A stretch of 64,000 nucleotides of DNA from an uncultured Candidatus Poseidoniales archaeon. Its GTDB lineage: Archaea > Thermoplasmatota > Poseidoniia > Poseidoniales > Thalassarchaeaceae. The translations under genes were made by a program, and so were the position numbers. Of this stretch, positions 38,836-48,898 are shown piece by piece. Under the pieces are notes generated by a model. It did not search any database, was not told the origin of the DNA, and saw only the letters and a program-made list of their open reading frames with translations. Within the stretch, counting starts at the first letter, position 1; the number at the start of each line of letters is the position of its first letter. The stretch is from positions 1-64,000 of the forward strand of contig CABXDN010000001.1 of assembly GCA_902511005.1 (NCBI GenBank), read 5' to 3'.

Positions 38836-40074
38836 ATGGTGAAGAAGAAGACGGAGACACTCCACATCCCTGAAGCACCTCAAAGGCCAGGAGATAAACC
38901 TGATTTTGGAAATTGGCCATGGACTCCTGAGGACCTAAATATATTGAAAACTGACTGTTCAGCAGACGACACTAGAGAACATGCATCAGGATTAGTTAGA
39001 GTTCTTAATAATGAACATGAGGCTTTGGGTCAGTGGAATCCTAATCTCAAACCAGAGGAATTAATTATCGGATTAGAATATATGCTTAGATTAAGAATTT
39101 TTGATGAAAGAATGATGAAAATGCAACGTACCGGCAAGTTATCGTTCTATATGAGGTCTTACGGTGAAGAAGCTATTGCTATCGCACAAACTATGGCATT
39201 GGAAAATCAAGACTGGTTATTCCCCACCTATCGGCAACCAGGCGCACAGTTTGTTAGAGGAAGAGATATGGTCAGTATGATTTGTCACTGCATTGGCAAT
39301 GAAGAAGATAATGTCAAAGGCAGACAAATGCCAGTACACTATACATACAGGGAAGGAAGATACATCTCAGTTTCGAGCCCTGTGGGAACACAATTCAGTC
39401 AAGCAATTGGAGTCGCGCTAGCATCAAAATATAAGCAGCTGGATGAAGTTACAATTACTTGGATTGGAGATGGAGCAAGTGCGGAGGGAGACTACCATTA
39501 TGCTCTTAACTTCGCGAGTATATTCAAAGCCCCAGTAATCCTTAATGTAGTTAACAACCAATGGGCTATCTCTACACATTCGAATTTCGCCAGTGGAATA
39601 CAAAATTTTGCCACAAGAGGCTTACCATATGGAATACCGAGCATAAGAGTAGATGGAAATGATTTCTTGGCATTATACTCAGTTACAAAATGGGCTAGAC
39701 AACGGGCTTCTCAAAATTTAGGCCCTACTCATATTGAAGTATTGACATACAGAGCGGGGGCGCATAGTAGTAGCGATGACCCCTCAAGATATAGGCCGAA
39801 AGATTCGAGTGATTTCTGGCCTGGTGGCGACCCTATAAATCGTTTGAAAATGCACTTGATAAAAATAGGCATGTGGACAGAGGAAAAACATCTAGAATTA
39901 GAGAAAAAACTAGATTCAGAAGTTATGGATGCCTACAAAGAGGCCGTTAAATTTGGAGATCTGGCTAATGGTCCTTATCCTTCTTCTGACTCAATATTCA
40001 CAGAAGTCTATGAAACTCCCCCTTGGCATTTATTAGAGCAATGGGATGAAATGAAACGCTGGAGGGACGAATGA
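38836..40074 (+). CDS. 2-oxoacid dehydrogenase E1 alpha subunit
   Basis: TPP motif GDGASAEGDYHYALNFASIFKAPVILNVVNNQWAIST. Confidence 0.93.
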   Translation: MVKKKTETLHIPEAPQRPGDKPDFGNWPWTPEDLNILKTDCSADDTREHASGLVRVLNNEHEALGQWNPNLKPEELIIGLEYMLRLRIFDERMMKMQRTGKLSFYMRSYGEEAIAIAQTMALENQDWLFPTYRQPGAQFVRGRDMVSMICHCIGNEEDNVKGRQMPVHYTYREGRYISVSSPVGTQFSQAIGVALASKYKQLDEVTITWIGDGASAEGDYHYALNFASIFKAPVILNVVNNQWAISTHSNFASGIQNFATRGLPYGIPSIRVDGNDFLALYSVTKWARQRASQNLGPTHIEVLTYRAGAHSSSDDPSRYRPKDSSDFWPGGDPINRLKMHLIKIGMWTEEKHLELEKKLDSEVMDAYKEAVKFGDLANGPYPSSDSIFTEVYETPPWHLLEQWDEMKRWRDE

Positions 40075-40075
40075 C

Positions 40076-41086
40076 ATGGTAAATATGAATATGGTCCAAT
40101 CGGTGAATAGTGCGCTGGATAATATGCTACAAAAAGACAATGATATAATACTCTTCGGAGAAGATATTGGATATTTCGGGGGAGTTTTTAGAACTTGTGA
40201 CGGGCTTCAAGAAAAGCATGGGAAACATCGTGTTTTTGATTCACCATTATCAGAAGGAGGTATCGCAGCAACGGCGTTTGGAATGGGGATAAATGGATTG
40301 AGACCAGTTGTAGAAATACAATTCGCAGACTACATATTCCCCGCATATGACCAGATTGTAAATGAAATGGCAAAAGTAAGGCATCGTTCAGGAGGAGAAT
40401 TTTGGTGCCCAGTTACTATCAGAACCCCTGCTGGAGGAGGAATTAGAGGAGGGCATCACCATTCACAATCGCCTGAGGCACAATTCACGCACACCCCAGG
40501 ACTAAAAGTAGTATATTGTTCGACACCATTTAACTCAAAAGGATTACTAATTAGTGCTATAGAAGATAATGATCCAGTGATTTTCTTTGAGCCTAAAAGG
40601 TGCTATAGAGGGCCTTTTTATGGTGACCCACACAAGGTACCTACTTGGAAAGATCACCCTGAAGCAGAGGTTCCTGAATCGTATTATAAGATACCATTAG
40701 GAGAAGCAAGATTAGCCCTGGAAGGAAATGATTGTACCGTAATTGCTTGGGGTACAATGGTTCATGTTGCTGAACAGGCGATTAAAGATTCAGGAATTAG
40801 TTGCGATCTTATTGATTTACAAACATTAGTACCATGGGATAAGGATGCTGTTGTGAAATCTATAGAAAAAACAGGGAGATGTGTTATTGTTCATGAGGCT
40901 CCTAAAACTAGCGGATTTGGTGCAGAGATGGTTGCCTCAATTCAAGAACGCTGTTTCTATCATCTAGAAAGTCGTATTGAAAGAGTTACAGGCTGGGATA
41001 CACCATTCCCTCACACAACTGAGTGGGATTATATGCCAAGTCCGTCAAGAATAGCTGAAGCGATACGCAAAACTCAGGAGGAATGA
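40076..41086 (+). CDS. 2-oxoacid dehydrogenase E1 beta subunit
   Basis: FGEDIGYFGGVFR, VVEIQFADYIFPAYDQIVNE, RTPAGGGIRGGHHHSQSPEA. Confidence 0.94.
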   Translation: MVNMNMVQSVNSALDNMLQKDNDIILFGEDIGYFGGVFRTCDGLQEKHGKHRVFDSPLSEGGIAATAFGMGINGLRPVVEIQFADYIFPAYDQIVNEMAKVRHRSGGEFWCPVTIRTPAGGGIRGGHHHSQSPEAQFTHTPGLKVVYCSTPFNSKGLLISAIEDNDPVIFFEPKRCYRGPFYGDPHKVPTWKDHPEAEVPESYYKIPLGEARLALEGNDCTVIAWGTMVHVAEQAIKDSGISCDLIDLQTLVPWDKDAVVKSIEKTGRCVIVHEAPKTSGFGAEMVASIQERCFYHLESRIERVTGWDTPFPHTTEWDYMPSPSRIAEAIRKTQEE

Positions 41087-42375
41087 ATATGGGAGATTAT
41101 GTTTTCAAATTACCAGACATAGGAGAAGGAGTAGTAGAGGGAGAAATTGTCGCATGGCATGTTAAGGTCGGGGATTCAATAAAAGAAGATGATCAAATTG
41201 TCGATATAATGACTGATAAAGCGACTGTGACAATACCATCTCCAACTAGTGGTATTGTAACTGAATTAAGCGGGGAAGTAGGAGATATGATTGCCGTTGG
41301 TTCAGCATTAGTTACTTTCTCTACAGACGGTTCCTCAAATGTCAATCAAGTTGAAAAATCACCAGAACCTGAAGTAATTGAAGAGCCAGTTATTGAGGAA
41401 GAAAAAATCTCACAGCCTATCGCAAAAGAAATTAAGAAACCTGCTCCAAAACCTGTGGAACTAATTACTGAAAGTAAAGTGTTAGTCCCATCAAGTGGAA
41501 ATACAAGAATATTAGCTAGTCCAGCGGTTAGAAGAAGGGCTAGAGATGCAGAACTTGACCTATCAGTAGTTTCTGGATCAGGTCCTGCTGGAAGAATACG
41601 CCATGCTGACTTAGATGCATATATTGCTGCCGGGGGAACTGTCACTGGAGCACCACCTACCTCTTATTCCACAAAGAGAAATGATACAAATGAAATCAAA
41701 GTAGTTGGTTTAAGGAGAAAAATTGCAGAACAGATGGTCAAGTCTAAGTTCTCGATACCTCATTTTTCATACTTTGAAGAAATTGATGTTACTGAATTAG
41801 AAGAATTGAGACAAATGCTTAATGCAACAAGAGATAATGACCAACCGAAGTTGACCTATCTGCCATTTATAATGATGGCCTTGGCTAAAATAATGCCTAA
41901 TCACAAAGAATGTAATGCTCTGTATAATGACGAAAATAACATTGTCACACAATATTCAGCAGTGCATCTTGGAATTGCAACTCAAACTGACAGAGGGCTA
42001 TTCGTACCAGTAGTAAAGCATGTGGAGGCAATGGATATTTGGCAATCTGCATCAGAAATGCAAAGGGTATCGGGTGCGGCTAGAAATGGTACCGCGAGTC
42101 TTGATGATTTATCAGGCTCAACATTCACAATTACAAGTCTAGGTAGAGATGGCGGATTAGGTGCTACTCCAATAATTAATCATCCTGAAGTAAGTATCCT
42201 AGGGATACATAAGGCACGTGAAATGCCAGTAGTTAAAGATGGAAAAATTGTGGTTAGAAGAATTATGAATGTTTCAAGTTCTTTTGATCACCGAATTGTA
42301 GATGGGGCCAATGGTGCCGCTTTAGTTCAAGCATTAAAAAGAATGTTAGAGTATCCCGCTCTAATTTTTATGTGA
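41083..42375 (+). CDS. Dihydrolipoamide acyltransferase E2
   Basis: Lipoyl site DIMTDKATVTIPSP, E3-binding ASPAVRRRARD, catalytic SSSFDHRIVDGANGA. Confidence 0.94.
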   Translation: MNMGDYVFKLPDIGEGVVEGEIVAWHVKVGDSIKEDDQIVDIMTDKATVTIPSPTSGIVTELSGEVGDMIAVGSALVTFSTDGSSNVNQVEKSPEPEVIEEPVIEEEKISQPIAKEIKKPAPKPVELITESKVLVPSSGNTRILASPAVRRRARDAELDLSVVSGSGPAGRIRHADLDAYIAAGGTVTGAPPTSYSTKRNDTNEIKVVGLRRKIAEQMVKSKFSIPHFSYFEEIDVTELEELRQMLNATRDNDQPKLTYLPFIMMALAKIMPNHKECNALYNDENNIVTQYSAVHLGIATQTDRGLFVPVVKHVEAMDIWQSASEMQRVSGAARNGTASLDDLSGSTFTITSLGRDGGLGATPIINHPEVSILGIHKAREMPVVKDGKIVVRRIMNVSSSFDHRIVDGANGAALVQALKRMLEYPALIFM

Positions 42376-42385
42376 GGTGAGATAT

Positions 42386-43822
42386 ATGAGTGATATTCGA
42401 AAATGTCAAGTTTTGATAGTAGGTGCAGGACCAGGAGGATATGTTGCCGCAATAAGATCAGCCCAACTTGGTTTGGACACTATTGTTGTTGAAGGAGATA
42501 AACCAGGAGGAGTTTGTCTAAACATTGGGTGTATCCCGAGTAAAGCGATAATTCATGCCGCTGAACGTTATGAATCTTTGAAGAAACATTCTTCGGAAAA
42601 TGGACACATGGGGATTTCAATAAATGAAAACCCAGAGATTGATATGAAAGGAGTTGTAGAATGGAAAGATGGAATTGTTGGAAGACTTACTAAGGGAGTT
42701 GAAACACTGGTGAAGAGTTCTGGAGCGGAATTAATTAATGGATGGGCTACTTTTACAAGTTCTAAGCAATGTTCAGTAAAAACAAAAGAAGGAGAGATTC
42801 TAATAGAGGCTGAAAATGTCATCATTGCTACTGGGTCAACACATATCGATTTACCATTCATGCCATGCGATGAAGAATTTATTCTTTCATCTACAGGAGC
42901 ATTAAATTTACAGAAAGTCCCTAAGAAAGTTGCTATCGTAGGAGGGGGATATATTGGTTTAGAGTTAGGGTGTGCTCTATCTAAATTAGGCTCCGAAGTC
43001 ACAGTTATTGAAGGAATGGATAGTATACTCGCAATTATGGATAAAGAAATCAGAAGGCCATTAGAAATATGGTTAAAGAAAAATAAAGTTATCGTCCATA
43101 CAAATTCTCTAGCAAGAGGAACTAAAATAAAGGGCAAAGGAGCATCCAGTAAAGTTGAATTGACATTTGAGAAAAATTCAGAAGAACAAAAAATTATCGT
43201 AGATAAGGTGTTAGTAACTGTAGGTAGAAGTCCTAATTCTAGAGGATGGGGGCTAGAAAACATGGGTATCAGAATGGATACATCAGGTAGATTCATCAGA
43301 ATAGATAGACAATGCAGAACTTCTGCACCAGGTGTTTATGCAATCGGCGATGTTGCCGGAGAGCCGATGCTAGCTCACAAAGCGAGTGCACAAGGGGAAA
43401 TGGTCGCAGAAATAATATCTGGAGAGAAAAGAGAATTCGATAAAGTAGCAATTCCTGCAATTGTATTCACTGAACCGGAAATCGTCTCAGTAGGATTAAC
43501 TCCAAATGAAGCCGAAGAACGTGGTGAAGAAATAATTACTGGGAAATTCCCTTTGGCTGCTAATGGTAGAGCATTAACACTAGAAGCAGAAAAAACAGGA
43601 GGATTTATTCGTGTCACTGCTAGAGAATCAGATCATGTAATTTTAGGTATACAAGCAGTAGGAAGTCATGTGGCAGAATTACATGGAGAATTCGTACTAG
43701 CTCTCGAAATGGGTGCATTATTGGAAGACATAGCTGATACTGTTCACGCCCACCCAACTATGACTGAAGCATTCCATGAAAGTGTTTTGAAAACTCTAGG
43801 GCATGCTATACATTCAGCCTGA
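42386..43822 (+). CDS. lpdA: Dihydrolipoamide dehydrogenase E3
   Basis: GGVCLNIGCIPSKA redox disulfide, HAHPTMTEAFHE; SD GAGGTGA at 42374 favours ATG 42386 over GTG 42377. Confidence 0.94.
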   Translation: MSDIRKCQVLIVGAGPGGYVAAIRSAQLGLDTIVVEGDKPGGVCLNIGCIPSKAIIHAAERYESLKKHSSENGHMGISINENPEIDMKGVVEWKDGIVGRLTKGVETLVKSSGAELINGWATFTSSKQCSVKTKEGEILIEAENVIIATGSTHIDLPFMPCDEEFILSSTGALNLQKVPKKVAIVGGGYIGLELGCALSKLGSEVTVIEGMDSILAIMDKEIRRPLEIWLKKNKVIVHTNSLARGTKIKGKGASSKVELTFEKNSEEQKIIVDKVLVTVGRSPNSRGWGLENMGIRMDTSGRFIRIDRQCRTSAPGVYAIGDVAGEPMLAHKASAQGEMVAEIISGEKREFDKVAIPAIVFTEPEIVSVGLTPNEAEERGEEIITGKFPLAANGRALTLEAEKTGGFIRVTARESDHVILGIQAVGSHVAELHGEFVLALEMGALLEDIADTVHAHPTMTEAFHESVLKTLGHAIHSA

Positions 43823-43831
43823 GGTGATTTT

Positions 43832-44509
43832 CTGAGAGAGGTACAAGTCCTAAGGGCTGGTATTGAAGATCATAGTGTGGTTTCAGATGCTATGCGAGTC
43901 TTACAAAAAAAACGTATAAATGATGAAATCTTAGATACCATAATTCTAGTAGAACATCCAGAAATAGTGACTGTTGGACCTAAAGCAATAAGAGATGGAG
44001 TTGTAATTTCTGAAGAATACTCTCAATCAATTGTGGATAGGGGAGGAGGAATCACCTGGCATGGTCCAGGGCAACTTGTATTGTACCCAATTATTAAATG
44101 GGATTCAGAGGAACAAAGTGTCAGAGGAATAATCAATAAGATGGAGAGTCTGATAATAAAAACCCTTGAAGATTTAGGAATTGAGGGATATAGAGATCCC
44201 GCAATGATGGGAGTTTGGGTTGATGAAAAGAAAATTTGTTCAATAGGTTTAGCGTTTCTTCATTGGGTAAGTAGACATGGATTAGCACTGAATTATGCAA
44301 CCCCTGGGAAACGAATAGAGAACCTAGCTTGTTGTGGTATGGATTTAGGAGTGACTACATCGTTAGATAAATTAGGTTACAGAATAGATCAAAATGGAGA
44401 TGAAATTACAAGAGAGTTAATAGAAGAAACAATATTATCTAATATTGAATTAATCTTGAAAAGAATCCCGAATGAGCCTTTGGATTGGAATGTTGGAGAG
44501 TTTATATGA
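43832..44509 (+). CDS. lipB: Octanoyltransferase
   Basis: LVEHPEIVTVGP, VDRGGGITWHGPGQLVLYPI, KICSIGLAFLHWVSRHGLALN; in-frame homologous-looking N-terminus begins upstream of GTG 43877, candidate CTG 43832. Confidence 0.88.
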   Translation: MREVQVLRAGIEDHSVVSDAMRVLQKKRINDEILDTIILVEHPEIVTVGPKAIRDGVVISEEYSQSIVDRGGGITWHGPGQLVLYPIIKWDSEEQSVRGIINKMESLIIKTLEDLGIEGYRDPAMMGVWVDEKKICSIGLAFLHWVSRHGLALNYATPGKRIENLACCGMDLGVTTSLDKLGYRIDQNGDEITRELIEETILSNIELILKRIPNEPLDWNVGEFI

Positions 44510-45696
44510 ATCAGATTGGAGTAAATGAATTGTCAAAATATTGGGGTTTAGATGAAGAAACTATTTTCTTGAATCATGGTTCATACGGCGCTACACCAAG
44601 AATAGTTTTGGAAGAACAGACCCGCTGGCAACTTCTTTTAGAAAGAGACCCCGTGAAATTCTTCGAAGAAATTGCTCCAGATGCGTTAATTAATTCGCGT
44701 AAAGCGATAGCAAATTTAGTGAATTGTGACTATAATGACTTAGCACTTATCGAAAATGCAACTTCAGGCGTAAATACAATATTAAGATCTTTAAATTTTG
44801 AAAAAGGGGACGAAATAATAGTTCCAAATCATGCATATCAGGCATGTAGGAATGCTATCGATTATATTGCAGAGAAATCAGGTGCAGTAGTGGTAACTTG
44901 TGAAATACCATTTCCGATTTCTAAAAAACAGATCATTATTGACAATATAATGGAATGTGTAACTGAAAAAACAAAATTAGCAATGATAGATACAGTGACT
45001 AGTCCCACAGGACTTCTTATGCCATTCAAAGAACTCGTTGATTTACTAGAATCAAAAGGAATTAATGTACTACTTGACGCCGCACATGGAATAGGGATGA
45101 TTCCCTTGGATTTGGAAAATATTGGAGCGTCGTTCACAACTAGTAATTGTCATAAATGGCTTTTTGCACCGAAAGGAGCCGCTTTTCTACATGTTAGAAA
45201 GGATTTACAACATTTAATTCGGCCTCTGGTAATAAGTCATGGAATGACGATTCCACTGGGAGACTCAACAAGATTCCGTCATGAATTTGATTGGACGGGG
45301 ACAAGAGATATTTCCGCATTATGTACGTTGCCGTTTATAATAGAAGAAATAACAAAATTAGTCAATATGAATTGGGATGAAATAATGATTCATAACAATA
45401 AACTTGCTGTAGAAGGAAGAAAAATAATATGTGAAAAACTCGGAATCCCTCTACCATGCCCAGATGATATGATATCTAGTATCGCTACAATAAAAATCTC
45501 TTCAAATGCGATAAAAAATGTAAAATTACATGAACCTGATCCACTTCATTTGGAACTCTTAGAAAAATATAACATACAAGTTCCAGTTTGGTATTGGCCA
45601 AATCCAGAGGGGAGATACATAAGAATCTCGGCTCAAGTGTACAATAATGAAAAAGAATATAGATATTTGGCAAAAATTCTTAAAAAATGTCTATGA
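44506..45696 (+). CDS. Class V aminotransferase family (isopenicillin-N epimerase-like)
   Basis: FLNHGSYGATPR, DAAHGIGMIPLDLE, SNCHKWLFAPKGAAFL; ATG overlaps lipB stop (ATGA). Confidence 0.88.
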   Translation: MNQIGVNELSKYWGLDEETIFLNHGSYGATPRIVLEEQTRWQLLLERDPVKFFEEIAPDALINSRKAIANLVNCDYNDLALIENATSGVNTILRSLNFEKGDEIIVPNHAYQACRNAIDYIAEKSGAVVVTCEIPFPISKKQIIIDNIMECVTEKTKLAMIDTVTSPTGLLMPFKELVDLLESKGINVLLDAAHGIGMIPLDLENIGASFTTSNCHKWLFAPKGAAFLHVRKDLQHLIRPLVISHGMTIPLGDSTRFRHEFDWTGTRDISALCTLPFIIEEITKLVNMNWDEIMIHNNKLAVEGRKIICEKLGIPLPCPDDMISSIATIKISSNAIKNVKLHEPDPLHLELLEKYNIQVPVWYWPNPEGRYIRISAQVYNNEKEYRYLAKILKKCL

Positions 45697-45739
45697 AAAT
45701 TAAGCAATACTTCAAGATGTCTTGTTCGTACGGCAAATC

Positions 45740-46312
45740 ATGCCTTCCGCAGTTGTAGCCCTGACTGGTGCATCTGGTGCCCAGTATGCAGTAAGACTAG
45801 TGCAGGCATTGTCAGATGCATCATGGGAAGTTGATTTGATAGTCACCAACGCGGGTGCAATAAACTTACACTTAGAGTGTGAAATGACACCTGAAGATTT
45901 ATCTAAAATCAGAGGAGTTACCTTACAAGATAACAAAAATTTAGCAGCTAGACCTGCATCAGGATCTGCCAAATTTGATGCTTATATTATTTGTCCGACA
46001 AGTGGTACAACTATCGGGAAAATTGCAGCAGGAATTTCTGATAATCTTGCAACAAGAAGTGCATTGGTAGCATTGAAAGAGAGAAGGAAACTGATTATTG
46101 TACCAAGAGAAACGCCTTTTGCAACCGCACATCTCGAAGCAATGACAAAAATGTCAACATGGGGAGTTGTAATTTTACCTGCAAGTCCAGGTTTCTACCA
46201 TAGCCCTAAAACGATTGATGAATTAATTGATTTTGTAGTTGCAAGAATATTAGATCAATTGGATATTGAACATAATCTAGGCAAAAGATGGTCAGGTGAA
46301 GAAGTCAAATAA
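45740..46312 (+). CDS. ubiX: Flavin prenyltransferase UbiX family
   Basis: ALTGASGAQYAVRLVQAL, CPTSGTTIGKIAAGISDNL, PRETPFATAHLEAM. Confidence 0.9.
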   Translation: MPSAVVALTGASGAQYAVRLVQALSDASWEVDLIVTNAGAINLHLECEMTPEDLSKIRGVTLQDNKNLAARPASGSAKFDAYIICPTSGTTIGKIAAGISDNLATRSALVALKERRKLIIVPRETPFATAHLEAMTKMSTWGVVILPASPGFYHSPKTIDELIDFVVARILDQLDIEHNLGKRWSGEEVK

Positions 46313-46339
46313 TTCTTAAATCTGAATGAAAACAAATCA

Positions 46340-46822
46340 TTATTTTTTACAATAATCGATTATTTCTTGATAATTAGGCTCTATTCCTGGGTTTTCAGCA
46401 ACCCATGCATAACCTATTCGACCATCTTCATCAATAACGAAAACTGATCTCTGAGAAGCCACGTAACCAGGCATAACAAAACTAATCCCTACACCATAAG
46501 AATTGGTAGCCTCCCTATTGACATCGGATAGTAAAGGAAAACCTATAGAATTATTATTTGCAAATTCATTGTTAGAAAAAATAGAATCAACACTAATACC
46601 AAAAACTTCGACTTCCATTCCATCAAACTTAGACATTGAATCAGTGAATGTACACATTTCAGTAGTACATACTCCAGTAAATGCTGCTGGATAAAATGCA
46701 AGTATAACTTTATTTCCGATTGAGTCACTCAAAGTGACCATATTTCTGTCATTTGCCATCAAAGTGAAATTTGGTGCTACGTCGCCTACTGAAACCATAA
46801 CCTTGCGGATAGATAGGTCCAT
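46340..46822 (-). CDS. Peroxiredoxin (AhpC/TSA)
   Basis: FYPAAFTGVCTTEMCTF. Confidence 0.92.
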   Translation of the reverse strand: MDLSIRKVMVSVGDVAPNFTLMANDRNMVTLSDSIGNKVILAFYPAAFTGVCTTEMCTFTDSMSKFDGMEVEVFGISVDSIFSNNEFANNNSIGFPLLSDVNREATNSYGVGISFVMPGYVASQRSVFVIDEDGRIGYAWVAENPGIEPNYQEIIDYCKK

Positions 46823-46851
46823 TCAAAGATAACCGTCTCTTGGGGTAGAGT

Positions 46852-47199
46852 ATGATGAAGGAAATTGTAACATTCGAAGACTGGGAAAATACAGTCATTG
46901 AACCATATATTATGTTGCTAATTACAAGAAAAACATGTCAAGATTGTGTGAACGTCGAGGAATATTTAGAATCGAATAATTATCTAATTAACCAAATTCC
47001 AGTCAGAAAAATATCTTTAGATAATTCTGATTCAGAGAATTTAATAAATAATTTACAATGGATAAAGAAAGAAGTTGATATAATACCATTTTGGGTTTTA
47101 ATGAATTATAAAAAACATCTTTCAACAGTAAGAGGCGGGATTAAAGAAGCAAGAGGTTTGACTACATCTTTTCCGGTGAAGCGATTCCAAGAAGATTAA
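46852..47199 (+). CDS. Thioredoxin-fold protein
   Basis: LLITRKTCQDCVNVEEYL CxxC; 115 aa. Confidence 0.65.
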   Translation: MMKEIVTFEDWENTVIEPYIMLLITRKTCQDCVNVEEYLESNNYLINQIPVRKISLDNSDSENLINNLQWIKKEVDIIPFWVLMNYKKHLSTVRGGIKEARGLTTSFPVKRFQED

Positions 47200-48889
47200 G
47201 TCCAGTGCTTAGAGTTCTAGCAGTTAGACTACATAGGGCTAATCGGCTGTTCATTGTGGATTTATCATCAATTACCAATACGGGACAATTCTCATAGAAT
47301 GAGGCGAACTCTTGAGCTAATTTATGCAAATATACTGCTAAACGGTGAGGTGCATAATTATTTATTGACTCGTCGATAGCTACAGAGAATCCAATTAATG
47401 TCCTAGAAAGTGAACTCTCATTGTCATTCATTATCGATATTTTGTTATTCGCAAAGTCTTCTCTCTGAATTGAGACCTTTCTGAAAATACTACAAATTCT
47501 AGCATGAGCATACTGGAGATAAGGAGCAGTATTGCCATCGAAAGAGAGCATTTTATCCCAATCAAATACATAATTTTTATTTCTATCGACAGAAAGATCC
47601 GCATACTTGACTGAACCTATGCCAATCATCTTCGATATCTCCGCTCTTTCTGATTCAGAAATATCTGGATTTTTCTCTAAAATAGATTTATTGGCTCTGG
47701 CGATAGACTCCTCGAGTAAGTCTTTCAAGCTGATTGCTTCTCCATCCCTACTAGCAAGTTTCTTACCATCAGAACCAACAACTAGGCCAAAAGGAATATG
47801 TACAGATTTAATAGAATCATCCATGAAATTCGCCTGGCGAGCAACTTGGAAGACCATGTCGAAATGTTGTGACTGTTCTGCGCCTACGACGTATAAAAAT
47901 TCAGTCCCTCCTACATTCTCTACACGATTTATGATACAGGCAAGATCGCTTGTAGCGTAGTTATAGCCACCGTCTCCTTTGCGAATAATTAGGGGCAATG
48001 GTTCTTTCTCACGATTTAGCCAGCCTTCGGGAAACACTACAAGAGCCCCATTACTTTCTTCAATCATATCCTGATTACTCAATCTATCAACTACTTCAGG
48101 AAGTAAATCTTCGTAAATTGATTCTCCTGCTAAATTATCGTCATTGAGTAATACGTCTAACATACGATAAACTTCATTGAAATGTAATAGAGAAATATCA
48201 ACTAATTCCTTCCACAATATAATCGTCTCAGAATCTTTCGACTGAAGTTTCACTACACGCTCACGTGATCGATTTGCAAACTCTTCAGAACTATCAAATT
48301 TATATCTTGCGTCTTTATAGAAATTTTTAAGATCTATATCTTTTACTTCTACATCTTCACATTCAAGGAAATGCTCAATCAACATTCCAAAAGGAGTCCC
48401 CCAGTCCCCTATATGATTCTCACCGATTACTCGATGACCCTTGTATGTGAGAATTCGCGCTAGAGCATCTCCTATTACTGTGGAACGCAAATGACCTACA
48501 TGCATTCTTTTAGCAACATTGGGAGAAGAATAATCTATTATTATGGTTTTCTTATTTTCTATTTCCACACCTAACTTAGAATCGAAGTTAATTTTTGAAA
48601 CTTGATTAGATAACCAAAAATTAGTGGCTTTAAAATTAACAAAGCCATTAATTGAAGAAGTTTTAGCGATATTTGATAACTTATCGGTTAACTCCAATGA
48701 AATATCATCTGCAATAATATTAGGAGATTTCTTCAAAATTCTAGATAAGGAATGACAAGGAAGGGCAATATCACCATGAGAAGAATCTGTAGCGTTACCT
48801 ATTAGACCTAACCAGTCATTTTCATCTATTCCTAGATTCACCATAGTTTTAGAGAGAATAGGAATTATTTCATTACGAAGATTTCTCAT
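47162..48889 (-). CDS. argS: Arginyl-tRNA synthetase
   Basis: SSPNVAKRMHVGHLRSTVIGDALAR, SDGKKLASRDGEAISL. Confidence 0.95.
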   Translation of the reverse strand: MRNLRNEIIPILSKTMVNLGIDENDWLGLIGNATDSSHGDIALPCHSLSRILKKSPNIIADDISLELTDKLSNIAKTSSINGFVNFKATNFWLSNQVSKINFDSKLGVEIENKKTIIIDYSSPNVAKRMHVGHLRSTVIGDALARILTYKGHRVIGENHIGDWGTPFGMLIEHFLECEDVEVKDIDLKNFYKDARYKFDSSEEFANRSRERVVKLQSKDSETIILWKELVDISLLHFNEVYRMLDVLLNDDNLAGESIYEDLLPEVVDRLSNQDMIEESNGALVVFPEGWLNREKEPLPLIIRKGDGGYNYATSDLACIINRVENVGGTEFLYVVGAEQSQHFDMVFQVARQANFMDDSIKSVHIPFGLVVGSDGKKLASRDGEAISLKDLLEESIARANKSILEKNPDISESERAEISKMIGIGSVKYADLSVDRNKNYVFDWDKMLSFDGNTAPYLQYAHARICSIFRKVSIQREDFANNKISIMNDNESSLSRTLIGFSVAIDESINNYAPHRLAVYLHKLAQEFASFYENCPVLVIDDKSTMNSRLALCSLTARTLSTGLNLLGIASPEKM

Positions 48890-48898
48890 GCTATCACC

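Noticed and set aside
42568-43296. 242-aa minus-strand ORF
   Set aside because: Lies entirely inside the clearly coding lpd gene; antisense open frame, no recognisable family.
45722-46312. UbiX as part of a ubiquinone pathway
   Set aside because: Only the flavin prenyltransferase is present; no UbiD or quinone genes in the window, so no pathway claim is made.
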